64,000 nucleotides of DNA from NCBI RefSeq assembly GCF_013304385.1, contig NZ_JAAITU010000005.1:1-64000 (forward strand), written 5' to 3'. This DNA comes from Blautia glucerasea (lineage in GTDB: Bacteria > Bacillota > Clostridia > Lachnospirales > Lachnospiraceae). The notes beneath the pieces are model-generated. The model was not told the origin of the DNA and made no database searches. It saw nothing but the letters and a program-made list of their open reading frames with translations. Positions 7,220 through 16,548 of the stretch are shown one piece after another; position 1 is the first letter of the stretch; each line of letters starts with the position of its first letter. A program made the position numbers and the translations under genes.

Positions 7220-8764
7220 TCAATCCCTTTTAAATTTCTTTTCAACTTTATTTATTGCTTGTCTTATCGTCTGTTCTCGAAATACTAACAGCGCACAAAC
7301 ATAAATAACAACACCTATTATTCCGCCAACAAAACACCTACAAAGATCATTGAGCGAATCAAAAAATGGCATGATTCCCGCAATTCCTGCGCACATACAA
7401 GTCATTGCCAAAAATGCCTTTATAAATGTTCTAATTGCTTTTCTATACTTAAATCCATCCATCTTTTTGCACATCTGAATTAAAAGCAGTATTGTACAGA
7501 CCGTCGCTGAAACGGATGTTGCTAGAGCTAACCCCAGATATTCAAATTTCTTTACTAGTAAGATGTTCAACCCAATATTTACAGCAACTGCAATCGTTCC
7601 ATTAATCATTGGTGTCTTTGTGTCCTTCATAGAATAGAAAACTTTATTCAGGACATCTCTAAAAGACGCTCCCACAATACCTAATGCGTAAATTTTTAAG
7701 GCACGGCTTACAAATAAGACTGTATTTTCATTGAATGCTCCACGTCCAAATAAAATTTGTACAATCTCTTTAGAAAACACAAAAATCAACGCGGCTAATG
7801 GAAGTACTAATAATGACACCACATTAATATAAGTTAGGGTAAAGGAATTTTCTTCTGCCTTGTTATTTCTGGCGAACAACTCAGTCATTTTAGGATACAG
7901 GATCGTTGTCAAGCTTAAAATAACGACTTGCGTAACCATATTTGCAACTTCGCTTGAATAGTTCAGTGCAGAGACACTTCCCTCCATCAAACCAGAAGCC
8001 ATTGAACGATCCACAATTGAGTTAAGCTGATTTACACCCGTGCTGATAAATACTGGACCCACCAGTATTAACATTTGCCTGATATTCGTATCTCGAAGAT
8101 CTAAAACACGTCGATGCCTGAAATCAGTTTTTTTCTTTATAAGTACCCTTAAATAAACAAATTGTCCAAAGGATGCTAGAAATAGACCAACTGCAAGAAT
8201 ATATGCGTTTCCTACATAGAATCCGATTGCAATAAAAGCAATTTGAATCAAATTGTAAGGAACATTCATCAAAGAGTTTTGATTGAAATAGCCCTCAATT
8301 TGCAAATACGCATTATATACATATACCAAAATAATGGCAATACATGTAGGCATAATAATCTTTGCAAATTGATTGCATAGGATAAAAGTCTCTCCCTGAA
8401 ATCCGCCTGCAAATAACTTCACAAGCTGCTTTGAAAAAAGAACCCCTAAAATCGTCAAAAAAACAGATAGCAAACAAAAGATATTAAACACATTGTTTGC
8501 GAATCTATCTGCCAGCTCTTTGTTTTTCTTGACTTTTATTTCAGTGTACAGCGGTATAAAACCTGTCGTAACCGCTGTACCAAACACTGTAAATATAATT
8601 GCGGGGATATTTTGAACTGCAACAAAAACATCCGATACATAGCTAGTCCCATAGTAATTAGCCAAAACCATTTCTCGAACAAAGCCCAATCCTTTTGCTA
8701 TGAACGCAGCAAGAATCAACTCAACTACCTTTATTGCAATACTCTTATCCCTTTTTTTTGCCAT
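7220..8764 (-). CDS. MurJ/MviN-type flippase, probable polysaccharide repeat-unit exporter
   Basis: A 514-residue protein starting MAKKRDKSIAIKVVELILAA behind AAAGAGAGG, with about 14 hydrophobic segments. The early motif KGLGFVREMVLANYYGTSYV and the later GRGAFNENTV and FRDVLNKVFYSMKDTKTPM are typical of the MurJ branch of the MOP exporter superfamily. MurJ flips lipid II. Inside a capsule locus with no other Wzx candidate, it most likely flips the undecaprenyl-linked repeat unit. Its start touches the stop of the upstream glycosyltransferase, and its end carries the ribosome site of the phase-variable acyltransferase. Confidence 0.85.
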   Translation of the reverse strand: MAKKRDKSIAIKVVELILAAFIAKGLGFVREMVLANYYGTSYVSDVFVAVQNIPAIIFTVFGTAVTTGFIPLYTEIKVKKNKELADRFANNVFNIFCLLSVFLTILGVLFSKQLVKLFAGGFQGETFILCNQFAKIIMPTCIAIILVYVYNAYLQIEGYFNQNSLMNVPYNLIQIAFIAIGFYVGNAYILAVGLFLASFGQFVYLRVLIKKKTDFRHRRVLDLRDTNIRQMLILVGPVFISTGVNQLNSIVDRSMASGLMEGSVSALNYSSEVANMVTQVVILSLTTILYPKMTELFARNNKAEENSFTLTYINVVSLLVLPLAALIFVFSKEIVQILFGRGAFNENTVLFVSRALKIYALGIVGASFRDVLNKVFYSMKDTKTPMINGTIAVAVNIGLNILLVKKFEYLGLALATSVSATVCTILLLIQMCKKMDGFKYRKAIRTFIKAFLAMTCMCAGIAGIMPFFDSLNDLCRCFVGGIIGVVIYVCALLVFREQTIRQAINKVEKKFKRD

Positions 8765-9750
8765 TAATTGAAACCTCTCTTTACCGCCAGATTAGCTTTC
8801 TTTCTAAGGTAAAAGGCCAATTTGCTGACTGTTATTTTCTTTCGATAGAACCAAGCTACTTTGGCATAGAAATGTAACGTACTACATGTGCCATGTCTTT
8901 TTATAAACTTATAATCCAGTTTATCTTTTTCAATTTCTTTAACAACATCCGGATATATCGCATACGTTTTATCTTTTGAATATATTTTTGCTTTAAAAGA
9001 AATTGGTCTCGAGAAAAGATGAATATACATATATTCTTCTCTCTTCACATTTGTCCCGTCTAAATAATTTCTAATAATCTTGCCATTTTCCCAAGTAAAT
9101 ACCTGTCTGTTATTCTTATATCCATCTTCCTCCGGCAAATACAACAAATAAAAGCTCGTTGTAAATCTATCCAGGTGAGCAAAATTGGTTTCTTTATAAT
9201 ACGGTATTTCCAGTGCATCGTATATTTCGCAAATACCAACCTCATCAAAAAATTTTCCATCACCGGATGTGAATACATCCTTATAATTCGGAGCATTTTC
9301 CACTTGATTTCGATATCGTTGGTTAACCTCCGGTGTATTTCGGTAAATCACAGAATGTCCCTGAAATCCAATTTTATCGTATTTTTCAAGTATCTCATCA
9401 GTTATGAACGCTCTTATATCTCCAAAAATCAGGTCCATATCGCAATGGCCCCAGTAGTCATATGTTTTTAATTCATCACTAAATATTTCTCCATATGCAG
9501 GGCGAAAATCACACAATTTCCATGGTTTACTAATTACTATAGGAAAATCAAAATTATTCTGTATTCTTTCTTTTATACTGTCATAGGTGCAGTAATGTAC
9601 TTTTACATTATTAGGGTAGTTATACTCTGTCCTGTCATCAGTAAGTAAAATCCAATCAATCGTTTCATTTGCTGCACATGAAAGCAGCCACATCTTAAAC
9701 CCAGCCGAAAGTTTTCCAAAATACGGAACCAAATAAGCTATTGATTTCAT
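8764..9750 (-). CDS. DUF6625-type putative glycosyltransferase
   Basis: A 328-residue protein starting MKSIAYLVPYFGKLSAGFKM. The DMDLIFGD motif near residue 105 is a DxD-type nucleotide-sugar and metal site. The sequence matches the uncharacterised family of capsule-locus proteins usually labelled DUF6625 or putative glycosyltransferase. It overlaps the upstream GT2 gene by 4 bp and abuts the flippase gene, so it belongs to the same transcript. The sugar it transfers cannot be read from the sequence. Confidence 0.7.
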   Translation of the reverse strand: MKSIAYLVPYFGKLSAGFKMWLLSCAANETIDWILLTDDRTEYNYPNNVKVHYCTYDSIKERIQNNFDFPIVISKPWKLCDFRPAYGEIFSDELKTYDYWGHCDMDLIFGDIRAFITDEILEKYDKIGFQGHSVIYRNTPEVNQRYRNQVENAPNYKDVFTSGDGKFFDEVGICEIYDALEIPYYKETNFAHLDRFTTSFYLLYLPEEDGYKNNRQVFTWENGKIIRNYLDGTNVKREEYMYIHLFSRPISFKAKIYSKDKTYAIYPDVVKEIEKDKLDYKFIKRHGTCSTLHFYAKVAWFYRKKITVSKLAFYLRKKANLAVKRGFN

Positions 9751-10652
9751 CTATTCAATCCTTTCTTAACTGCCAACACATATCCAATCGGATATCCACA
9801 AGTGACAAGCACCTTTCTATATATTCCATCAATTGAAGAAATTGCTTCCTTATATTTCCGGCCAATTCTAATATTATCTCGGCTATATCCAATATATGCT
9901 TTGACAAACGCTTTGGGATATTTCCCAAAATAGTCCATTGCCTCATTGATATAAAAACGCCATAAATAGATTGTTTCTCTTGCACGTCCCGTACTTTGTT
10001 TAATCACAGAATTTTCTTGATCGTGATAATAGGCTCTTATGTTCTCATCAATATAACGAGTCTTGTACTTTCGTGCCATTCTCCACCAGACAACCGATTC
10101 TGGGTAGAATTTGAGTTTTTCATTTGGTTCTGGAAATGGAAGTTCCTTCATTACATCGGTGCGAACAATATTCCATTTTTCAAAGCAAAGCCTCTGTACA
10201 AAATAAGCATCCAGATCATTACTGTCAAACATATGCTGCGGATAAGATCCAATCGGTGTTCCATCTTCAGCATTATAGCATTTTGCAATAACGCCCTTAT
10301 ATTGATTCCTTTCCCCTTCAGGTATTGATTCCCATGTATTGATAAAAACCTCTAGTGCATTTGCCTTGAAAGAATCATCTGAATCTGCAATTAAAAACAG
10401 CTCCGATGTAGTTTCCTGCAGTGCCCTGTTTATTGCCGAATGCTTTCCTGCATTTTCTTGGTAAATATATATAATTTTGAAATCTGCTTCTTTTTCAAAT
10501 TCTACCACAAGACTTTTAGTATCATCTGTTGACCCATCATCTACAATTATCCAAATAAAATCCCGGAATGTCTGTCTCTTCAAGCTTTCAAATACACGAG
10601 GTAAAGATTTTCTTCTGTTATATGTCGGTGTAAAGACCGTTATTCGCTCCAT
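9747..10652 (-). CDS. Family 2 glycosyltransferase
   Basis: The start is placed at the ATG at 10652 (MERITVFTPTYNRRKSLPRV) because GGAGG lies 5 bp upstream. The upstream in-frame ATGs lie inside the polymerase gene. The GT-A fold is clear: TPTYNR near residue 7, IVDDGSTDDT near residue 40 and ADSDDSF near residue 95 with the DxD. At 301 residues the length is normal. It should add one sugar to the lipid-linked repeat unit on the inner face of the membrane. It overlaps the Wzy-like gene by 35 bp. Confidence 0.88.
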   Translation of the reverse strand: MERITVFTPTYNRRKSLPRVFESLKRQTFRDFIWIIVDDGSTDDTKSLVVEFEKEADFKIIYIYQENAGKHSAINRALQETTSELFLIADSDDSFKANALEVFINTWESIPEGERNQYKGVIAKCYNAEDGTPIGSYPQHMFDSNDLDAYFVQRLCFEKWNIVRTDVMKELPFPEPNEKLKFYPESVVWWRMARKYKTRYIDENIRAYYHDQENSVIKQSTGRARETIYLWRFYINEAMDYFGKYPKAFVKAYIGYSRDNIRIGRKYKEAISSIDGIYRKVLVTCGYPIGYVLAVKKGLNR

Positions 10653-11790
10653 TTTCTCCTCCATCACTTTCAGCATTTCTCGTCGTCATACCTGCTATCG
10701 ACATTATTAGATATATTAGAATCCAAATATCTGTGCTACCAGCTCCAAAAAGGTGATTGAAATAACATTCAAAAAATATATAGCACATCATCACAAATAA
10801 CATTCTACTAACTGAAGCGGCTTTCATATAAATATATGTAAATACTATAGATCCAAGAATTCCACATTCTAAATATATCTTAACCAAATCATTATGCAAA
10901 TTTCTATTAGAAAAATTTGAGCCGTGTAGTGCATTTAAATATTTTGTTAAATATGTTGTAACAGATCCTAATCCATATTTGATTTGGCCAGAATTGATTA
11001 CCGCCTCTATCCTTGAGGATCTAGTAAGAGTAATCTCATTTAAAGTAACATGAAAAGTTTGATAAAACCACGCTTCCAATGTGTCATTGAGCATTAAGCA
11101 CGTCAGTACTGGAAGGAGAACAAAAACTACAGTTGTTACGATCACAATTTTTTTATTCACAGCTTTTTTTATAACAATCCATTTTGAGAATATAAAAAAA
11201 ACTATGGCCGCCAGCATGCTTATTCTTTTAAAGCTTAAGATGCAAAGAATTAGAGAAATTATAGCATTTTTCCTTTTTCCCATATAAAGATAAAAGCATT
11301 CAAATATTAGAAAAACAAATGCCAGTTCACTTTCAAACGGGCTATACGAATTTGCAAAAGAAATGCTTTTTAAATTTGCAAGTGTGAGTTGCCCTGCAAA
11401 ATTCTTTAAAAAAACTATAACATACAGTACAAATAAGTAGTTTAAAATTGTTTCTATATCTTGTTCTTCAGAAATCTGCGAATATACAATTATAAAAATC
11501 AGCGGAGTATAGTAGTATACTGCTTCATTAATTGCATATGAATTAAATCCATTTATCATTTGCAATATTGCTGTTATCGCAAACAAAAATGTAATTCCGC
11601 CAAAGACTAATAAATATTCTTTTCCTATTCCTCTTAATCTACGTTTTTCATATAGACCGCTTCCTAAAAAATAAATTGCCGAAAAGCACCACGCCATTGC
11701 ATATTTCAAATTTCCGAAATCAAATGCATATGCAATCATCACAAACAAAAAGAAACAATCTACCTGCCGAAGTTTTCTTATTTGTAACAT
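10618..11790 (-). CDS. Wzy-like polysaccharide polymerase
   Basis: About 390 residues and ten or more hydrophobic segments. A large external loop near residues 260-310 ends in NLHNDLVKIYLECGILGSIV, the pattern seen in O-antigen/teichuronic polymerases (HN...Y.E.G..G). ATGs at 11796 and 11790 are both possible; AGGGGTG is better spaced for 11790. Very AT-rich compared with the glycosyltransferase genes at 17-20 kb. Wzy proteins diverge strongly, so the assignment rests on topology, the loop motif and position in the locus beside a flippase and Wzz. Confidence 0.75.
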   Translation of the reverse strand: MLQIRKLRQVDCFFLFVMIAYAFDFGNLKYAMAWCFSAIYFLGSGLYEKRRLRGIGKEYLLVFGGITFLFAITAILQMINGFNSYAINEAVYYYTPLIFIIVYSQISEEQDIETILNYLFVLYVIVFLKNFAGQLTLANLKSISFANSYSPFESELAFVFLIFECFYLYMGKRKNAIISLILCILSFKRISMLAAIVFFIFSKWIVIKKAVNKKIVIVTTVVFVLLPVLTCLMLNDTLEAWFYQTFHVTLNEITLTRSSRIEAVINSGQIKYGLGSVTTYLTKYLNALHGSNFSNRNLHNDLVKIYLECGILGSIVFTYIYMKAASVSRMLFVMMCYIFFECYFNHLFGAGSTDIWILIYLIMSIAGMTTRNAESDGGENGANNGLYTDI

Positions 11791-11797
11791 ACACATT

Positions 11798-12982
11798 TCA
11801 CCCCTTTATTTTTCTTAAAGTTGCCATCAATCCACCCTTGTAAGCAATTCCCTTTATGGATTCCAACAGTCTATCTTTAGAGGTGACTTTTATATACTTC
11901 TGAATGTGCTCATCCATTTCGTGTTCATCCAAATCCGTGTAGAAGGCTGCTCTATCCTTGTGCGGAATTGCGGAATTGCGAACCATTATTCCATCTAGTG
12001 CTACTGCCTTTTCTGCATCTACTTGGAATATCTCATACGCAGCGGCAATCTCTTTCAGGAGTTTGTTTCCCTTATCTGTATGAACCAAAAGATTCGTATA
12101 TCCTTTATCATCATCCTTTTTCCCTAACAATTCTCCCATGTGCCAACAGTCAAATACTGTATAATCACTGACTCGATTTAGCTGCTTAAATTTACAAGTA
12201 TAGCAAGACGGCCGGGATGCAATCTCCGAAAAGAAACTTTTTAGCATATAGTCAACTCTCGCACTGCCTGTATATTTTTTCCCATTCTTAAATCTAAGCA
12301 TCATTGTGCCACTATGATAGCCATATGTCTTGTTTCTAAAATTGATTTCCATTATCTTTGAATTATACTTCTTGATTTGAAAATCTATATATTTCTCCCA
12401 TAGTTTAGGTGATGGTGTTCCATGACATACCAAATCCACTGTTATTAAATTCTCATAGTCTTTTTTCAGAAATTCCTTCAATCCATAGACCTGACAAGTA
12501 GTACCAATAAAGCAAACCCATCGTCCTTTTTTTAATTCATCCTGAATTTTTGTATATGTATCTCCCAAATAACTTTGGACGTACTTTGATCCTCTCGTTT
12601 TTGAAAATTCCACATCATCCTTAGTAAATTCTCTATGAACGACATTCCAATTATCGTCATAACTTGCAGTCCAAACACTGCCACCTTTGCTAAAGAACCA
12701 TTGAGCAAGAGGCGTAGAAAAGCCACCTGATGTACTTTGCATAAGATCATTTTGATTTTTTGTGCGAATCACATAGGCTGCCGGTATTTTTTTTTCAATC
12801 GTCTTATAATTCAAGATCGGACATACTTTTTCGCACAAACCACAGTTTACGCATTGCTTTTTATCAACGATTGGATATAAAAAGCCCTCTTTATCCGGCT
12901 GCATTGAAATACATTTTTTAGGGCAAATATTAAAGCAAGCCGTACAGCCACAGCATTTTACTTTATCTGTAATCTCGATCAC
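11798..12982 (-). CDS. Coenzyme F420 hydrogenase/dehydrogenase beta-subunit-like iron-sulfur protein
   Basis: A 394-residue protein starting MIEITDKVKCCGCTACFNIC. Two 4Fe-4S ferredoxin motifs occupy residues 10-55 (CCGCTACFNICPKKC and CVNCGLCEKVCP). The F420-hydrogenase beta N- and C-terminal domains follow, with TTCQVYGLK and VCHGTPSPKLWEKY. Proteins of this kind often sit beside polysaccharide pyruvyltransferases in capsule clusters, as here, and their reaction is not established. A redox or ketal-forming role on a sugar is inferred. It follows the broken acyltransferase by 5 bp. Confidence 0.8.
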   Translation of the reverse strand: MIEITDKVKCCGCTACFNICPKKCISMQPDKEGFLYPIVDKKQCVNCGLCEKVCPILNYKTIEKKIPAAYVIRTKNQNDLMQSTSGGFSTPLAQWFFSKGGSVWTASYDDNWNVVHREFTKDDVEFSKTRGSKYVQSYLGDTYTKIQDELKKGRWVCFIGTTCQVYGLKEFLKKDYENLITVDLVCHGTPSPKLWEKYIDFQIKKYNSKIMEINFRNKTYGYHSGTMMLRFKNGKKYTGSARVDYMLKSFFSEIASRPSCYTCKFKQLNRVSDYTVFDCWHMGELLGKKDDDKGYTNLLVHTDKGNKLLKEIAAAYEIFQVDAEKAVALDGIMVRNSAIPHKDRAAFYTDLDEHEMDEHIQKYIKVTSKDRLLESIKGIAYKGGLMATLRKIKG

Positions 12983-12986
12983 TCTT

Positions 12987-14020
12987 TTATCTCTCCGCTT
13001 TCTTTAGTCTTCTAAAATAAATATCAATCACTCTCTTAGCAATTAAAGCAAAAACAATTGTTAATACAATGGTCAAAAGCAACACTACACCGTAAGCAAC
13101 ATTTCTATTATTGATTCGATCTGCAATTCCCAATTTTTCAACGACACGGAATATCATCATATGAGAAAGATATACTTCCAAACTCACCTGACTTAATGTC
13201 TTTGTAACACTGTTTCCTAACAATTTCATCGGCTGAGATATAGCAAACATCACCCACATTGCAAACAGGATGCTTGTTTTCACCGTAAAAAAAGAGAGAA
13301 CTCATTTGCTGGAATCAAATACCATGTCATTGTTATAACAGCTGTTGCCAGCAGTACCACAAATGTAGGGATTCTACTTACTTTTTCTTGGATATAATCT
13401 TTATATAGATATATAACTCCCCCAATTACGAAGTACACCGACAAAAACAAAAAGTTAGCACCATCTGTTTTACCTACAGACTTGTAGTAATTACAACAGC
13501 ACCAATTTAAAACGAAACAAATAATCACCGTGAACCATGCTCTCTTTTTTGTGAAAAGCAAGAAAACATAGAACGGAAACATAAAATAGAAAGCAAAAAT
13601 CACACCAAGTGTCCAACCAACACCGATCACTGACATATCATGTGAAGGCATCAAATTAAAGGCCATTGTAAGTGAAGCAAAAACATCTCTCCATAAAACT
13701 GTTTTTATACTAAACAATGTGTCAATGCATACCAGCAATGCAAAAAATGGGAGATTTTTTGCAAAACGACGGATATAAAACTTTTCCAAATTTACTTTTC
13801 CACTTTTGAATCTCTCATAATATCCGCAACACATTCCAAATCCACTCAATATCAGAAATAACTTTACAAAATGTGTCATGCTACCGATAACATTGGTAGC
13901 GATTTCTGATGTAAGAGGATGTCCCATATTAGATGACACGTGCATAGCAACGATACCAAAAGCAGCAATAACTTTTAGCCCATCTAAATTTTCAAATCTA
14001 TTATTACTGCTTATCACCAT
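12987..14020 (-). pseudogene. Acyltransferase-3 family protein, frameshifted
   Basis: The N-terminal part starts at 14020 behind AAGGAG. It shows NLDGLKVIAAFGIVAMHVSS, the first helix with the conserved His, and continues to a premature stop at 13280. The C-terminal part (FAMWVMFAISQPMKLL to RRLKKAER) continues in another frame to 12987. The break is at a run of seven A on the plus strand (about 13287-13293). One extra base or two fewer would join the parts into about 345 residues. It is the second acyltransferase of the locus interrupted at a short repeat. Mutation, reversible slippage and sequencing error cannot be told apart here. Confidence 0.8.
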
Positions 14021-14035
14021 AAACAATTTCTCCTT

Positions 14036-15205
14036 TTAAGCACGCTCTTTAATTTCACGCAAAATAGTGTTGAGGTATTCATCTGTTACCAGCTTAAGGT
14101 TTTTATATTTTTCCCCTACAACTATATAATCAATATCATTTTTTACAACACCGGATAAGTCCATTCCATTTTTATAACGCCGACTTTCTAGACCAAAATT
14201 CACACACAGAGTATCTATGCGAGAGTTTTTTGAAAAACTGGAATTTTCAGCATATCTATTAAATACCACAAACTGCTTTTCATTAAGAATAGAAAATGCT
14301 GTCCCGTGGAAAGAATCTGTGCAGACATACTCTGCGTTTCGCAGAAGATTCAGAAATCTCGCTGGACTCACATCATACGGAGCAAAGTCTCCAAAATTTT
14401 CATCTTCTTCTACATACTGATCCATGTGTCGCAATGCAACGACTTTCATGTCCTTGTCATGAGCTAATTTCTTTACTGCATTGCGATATTCCTGTGTAGC
14501 ACCAAGGAAGTATGCAAAAATATATGGCTCATTGATTTCTCTCTTATTAGGAATTCTCTCCAGCCATTCATTTTTACTCAAAAAGAAAATAGGATCTAAA
14601 ATCGTAGGAACATCTCGACCAGTCAGTTCCTTGACAATCTCACTTCCTCGATTTTCACGCATACTAATGTATTCGATGCGGTTCAAATACTGTATCGTTC
14701 TTTTCTTTTGATACCACGGAATTTCCTTTACTCCAAAACTAGAAGCAATTGAAATTTTTAGCGTGTCGTCCGGAACAAACATCAAATTGTAATAATTCGT
14801 CGGCAATCCTGCTGGACTCCAAAGTTGATCACTACCTGTTATAACCGCCGAATATTTCTTTCCACCCTCGCGTAATGCCGCATAGCCGATATACTCATCG
14901 GAGAAATCCTTAAAAGCCCATTTTTTGAATCCGGCAAAGGCTTTCATACGAACTTCATTATTTTTTGCATACTCAGGATGCTTTTTTAGACTAAGTTTTC
15001 TCTGAATTCCTTCATATCTGCTATTAAACCAAACTGCATTAAAAAGGCGCGGCACATCTTTCAGTGCTTCTGTCACAGTCTTCTTTCTAGTATATCGAAT
15101 CAACTCATACTCAATATTCTGATTTTCCAAATAACTAACAGTTGCATATGCTTGCAATATGCCTCCGTAATTTTCATGCATATATTTTATGCATACTCCA
15201 ACCAT
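14036..15205 (-). CDS. Polysaccharide pyruvyltransferase family protein
   Basis: A 389-residue protein; the ATG at 15205 (MVGVCIKYMHENYGGILQAY) has GGAGAGG 7 bp upstream. GGILQAYA at the start, ITGSDQLWSP near residue 120 and CTDSFHGTAFSILN near residue 300 are the family's three landmarks. These enzymes attach pyruvate ketals to sugars, using phosphoenolpyruvate, or act as related transferases. It sits next to the F420-hydrogenase-like gene, a pairing common in gut Firmicute capsule loci. The product would add negative charge to the polymer. Confidence 0.85.
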   Translation of the reverse strand: MVGVCIKYMHENYGGILQAYATVSYLENQNIEYELIRYTRKKTVTEALKDVPRLFNAVWFNSRYEGIQRKLSLKKHPEYAKNNEVRMKAFAGFKKWAFKDFSDEYIGYAALREGGKKYSAVITGSDQLWSPAGLPTNYYNLMFVPDDTLKISIASSFGVKEIPWYQKKRTIQYLNRIEYISMRENRGSEIVKELTGRDVPTILDPIFFLSKNEWLERIPNKREINEPYIFAYFLGATQEYRNAVKKLAHDKDMKVVALRHMDQYVEEDENFGDFAPYDVSPARFLNLLRNAEYVCTDSFHGTAFSILNEKQFVVFNRYAENSSFSKNSRIDTLCVNFGLESRRYKNGMDLSGVVKNDIDYIVVGEKYKNLKLVTDEYLNTILREIKERA

Positions 15206-15232
15206 TGTAACCTCTCCTCTATGCTGCACATC

Positions 15233-16548
15233 CTACTTTTTCAGCAGTTCCTCATATATTGCCTGATACTTCTCGTTTTTTTCCTGCCAAGTGTATTTTT
15301 CTGCTTTCTTTCGTGCGTTTTTTCCACGTCTTGTTACTTCATCAGGATTAGCAATACATTCAAGAATTGCCTTTTTCAAGTTCTCAATGTATTCTTCTTT
15401 CGAATTTCCTTCATAAAGCCAACCGGTGTTTTCATCAAAAAGAGTTGCTCCACCAAACTTATTAATGGTGATAACCGGAATACCTTTTGACATTGCCTCC
15501 AGTAAGACCGTGCCTGTCGTCTCTCGAATGCTCGGCATAATAAATACATCCGCACCTGCATATTCCTTTTCCATTTCCATATAGGGAATGGAACCCATGC
15601 AGTGCACATGCTTAGACAAGTTCAGGTCATCCTTACAGCGTTTACGTAGATGCTCAAGCTCCGGGCCATCGCCTATAACCCTAACCTGATATCTAGTTTC
15701 CTGCGGAATTCTCATCAATGCATCAAAAAGGAAATCCAAACCCTTTCGATATATCATTCTTCCGGCAACCAGAAAAACGCATTCTTCATTTCTGCCCTTT
15801 TCTTTGAAAGTATCTTTAATATCATTTATATCTACCGCAACCTCAGTCACTGGCTCGTCACTTACATTGTAATTCTTCATTCATTTTTTCCTTTTCTGTC
15901 CAGTTCACTAATTCGTCCGGTCTTAATCCGTTATCAAAGACTAATTCATACGGACATTTTAGTTCTGTCCCCCCCCACAAGGAATTCTTGAGTCTCTTTA
16001 TTTGCAAACATAATATAGTCGCAGCGATTTAGTTTACCAGTGATTCTCAGCTTAAAACGATACCAGCGATTTATCCCTGAGCGAACGACTTCAATGATTT
16101 CATGTCCCTTTGCGTAATCTTTTAACCCATTAGGCAAAGACTCTCCTCCACCAAGTGGCCCACAGACGAATTTAATATTTGCTATCTTTCCATAGTCTCC
16201 AATTGCACGGAACTCAATCGGCGTAATCTGATGAATAACGTCAATTTTCTGATCCGCACAGATTTTCTTTGCAAGAGGAAGTACCCGTCTATTCCACACA
16301 TTAAGTCTTCCAGAATACATAAATCCCTTGAAGATTTTCTTGTAAAAATTCGGGATGTCAACATAATAAAACTTTATATTTCCAAGTGGGTGACTCTGCA
16401 AATATTTTTCGACTGGTTCACGTTGCTCTTCTTTTGTGATCACATAAACTTTATTTGTTTTTGAACTCTCATAAGGAACACACCAACCGATTTTATCTTC
16501 GCTTCCAGCAAAAGGGTTACATGAATAAGCTATATACAGGATATTCAT
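15233..16548 (-). pseudogene. Family 4 glycosyltransferase with two frameshifts
   Basis: The N-terminal domain starts at 16548 (MNILYIAYSCNPFAGSEDKI), overlapping the radical SAM stop as TGATG, and contains CGPLGGGESLPNG. It leaves frame at eight G on the coding strand (plus-strand C run 15969-15976); seven G would restore it. The middle segment (CPYELVFDNGLRPDELVNW) then breaks again at ATGAATGAAG near 15876. That looks like a 4-bp ATGA duplication, since removing one ATGA joins EKM to KNYNVSDEP. The C-terminal domain carries VAGRMIYRKGLDFLFDAL and SIRETTGTVLLEAMSKG, the UDP-sugar site of GT4. Two separate lesions make a true inactivation more likely than error. Confidence 0.85.
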
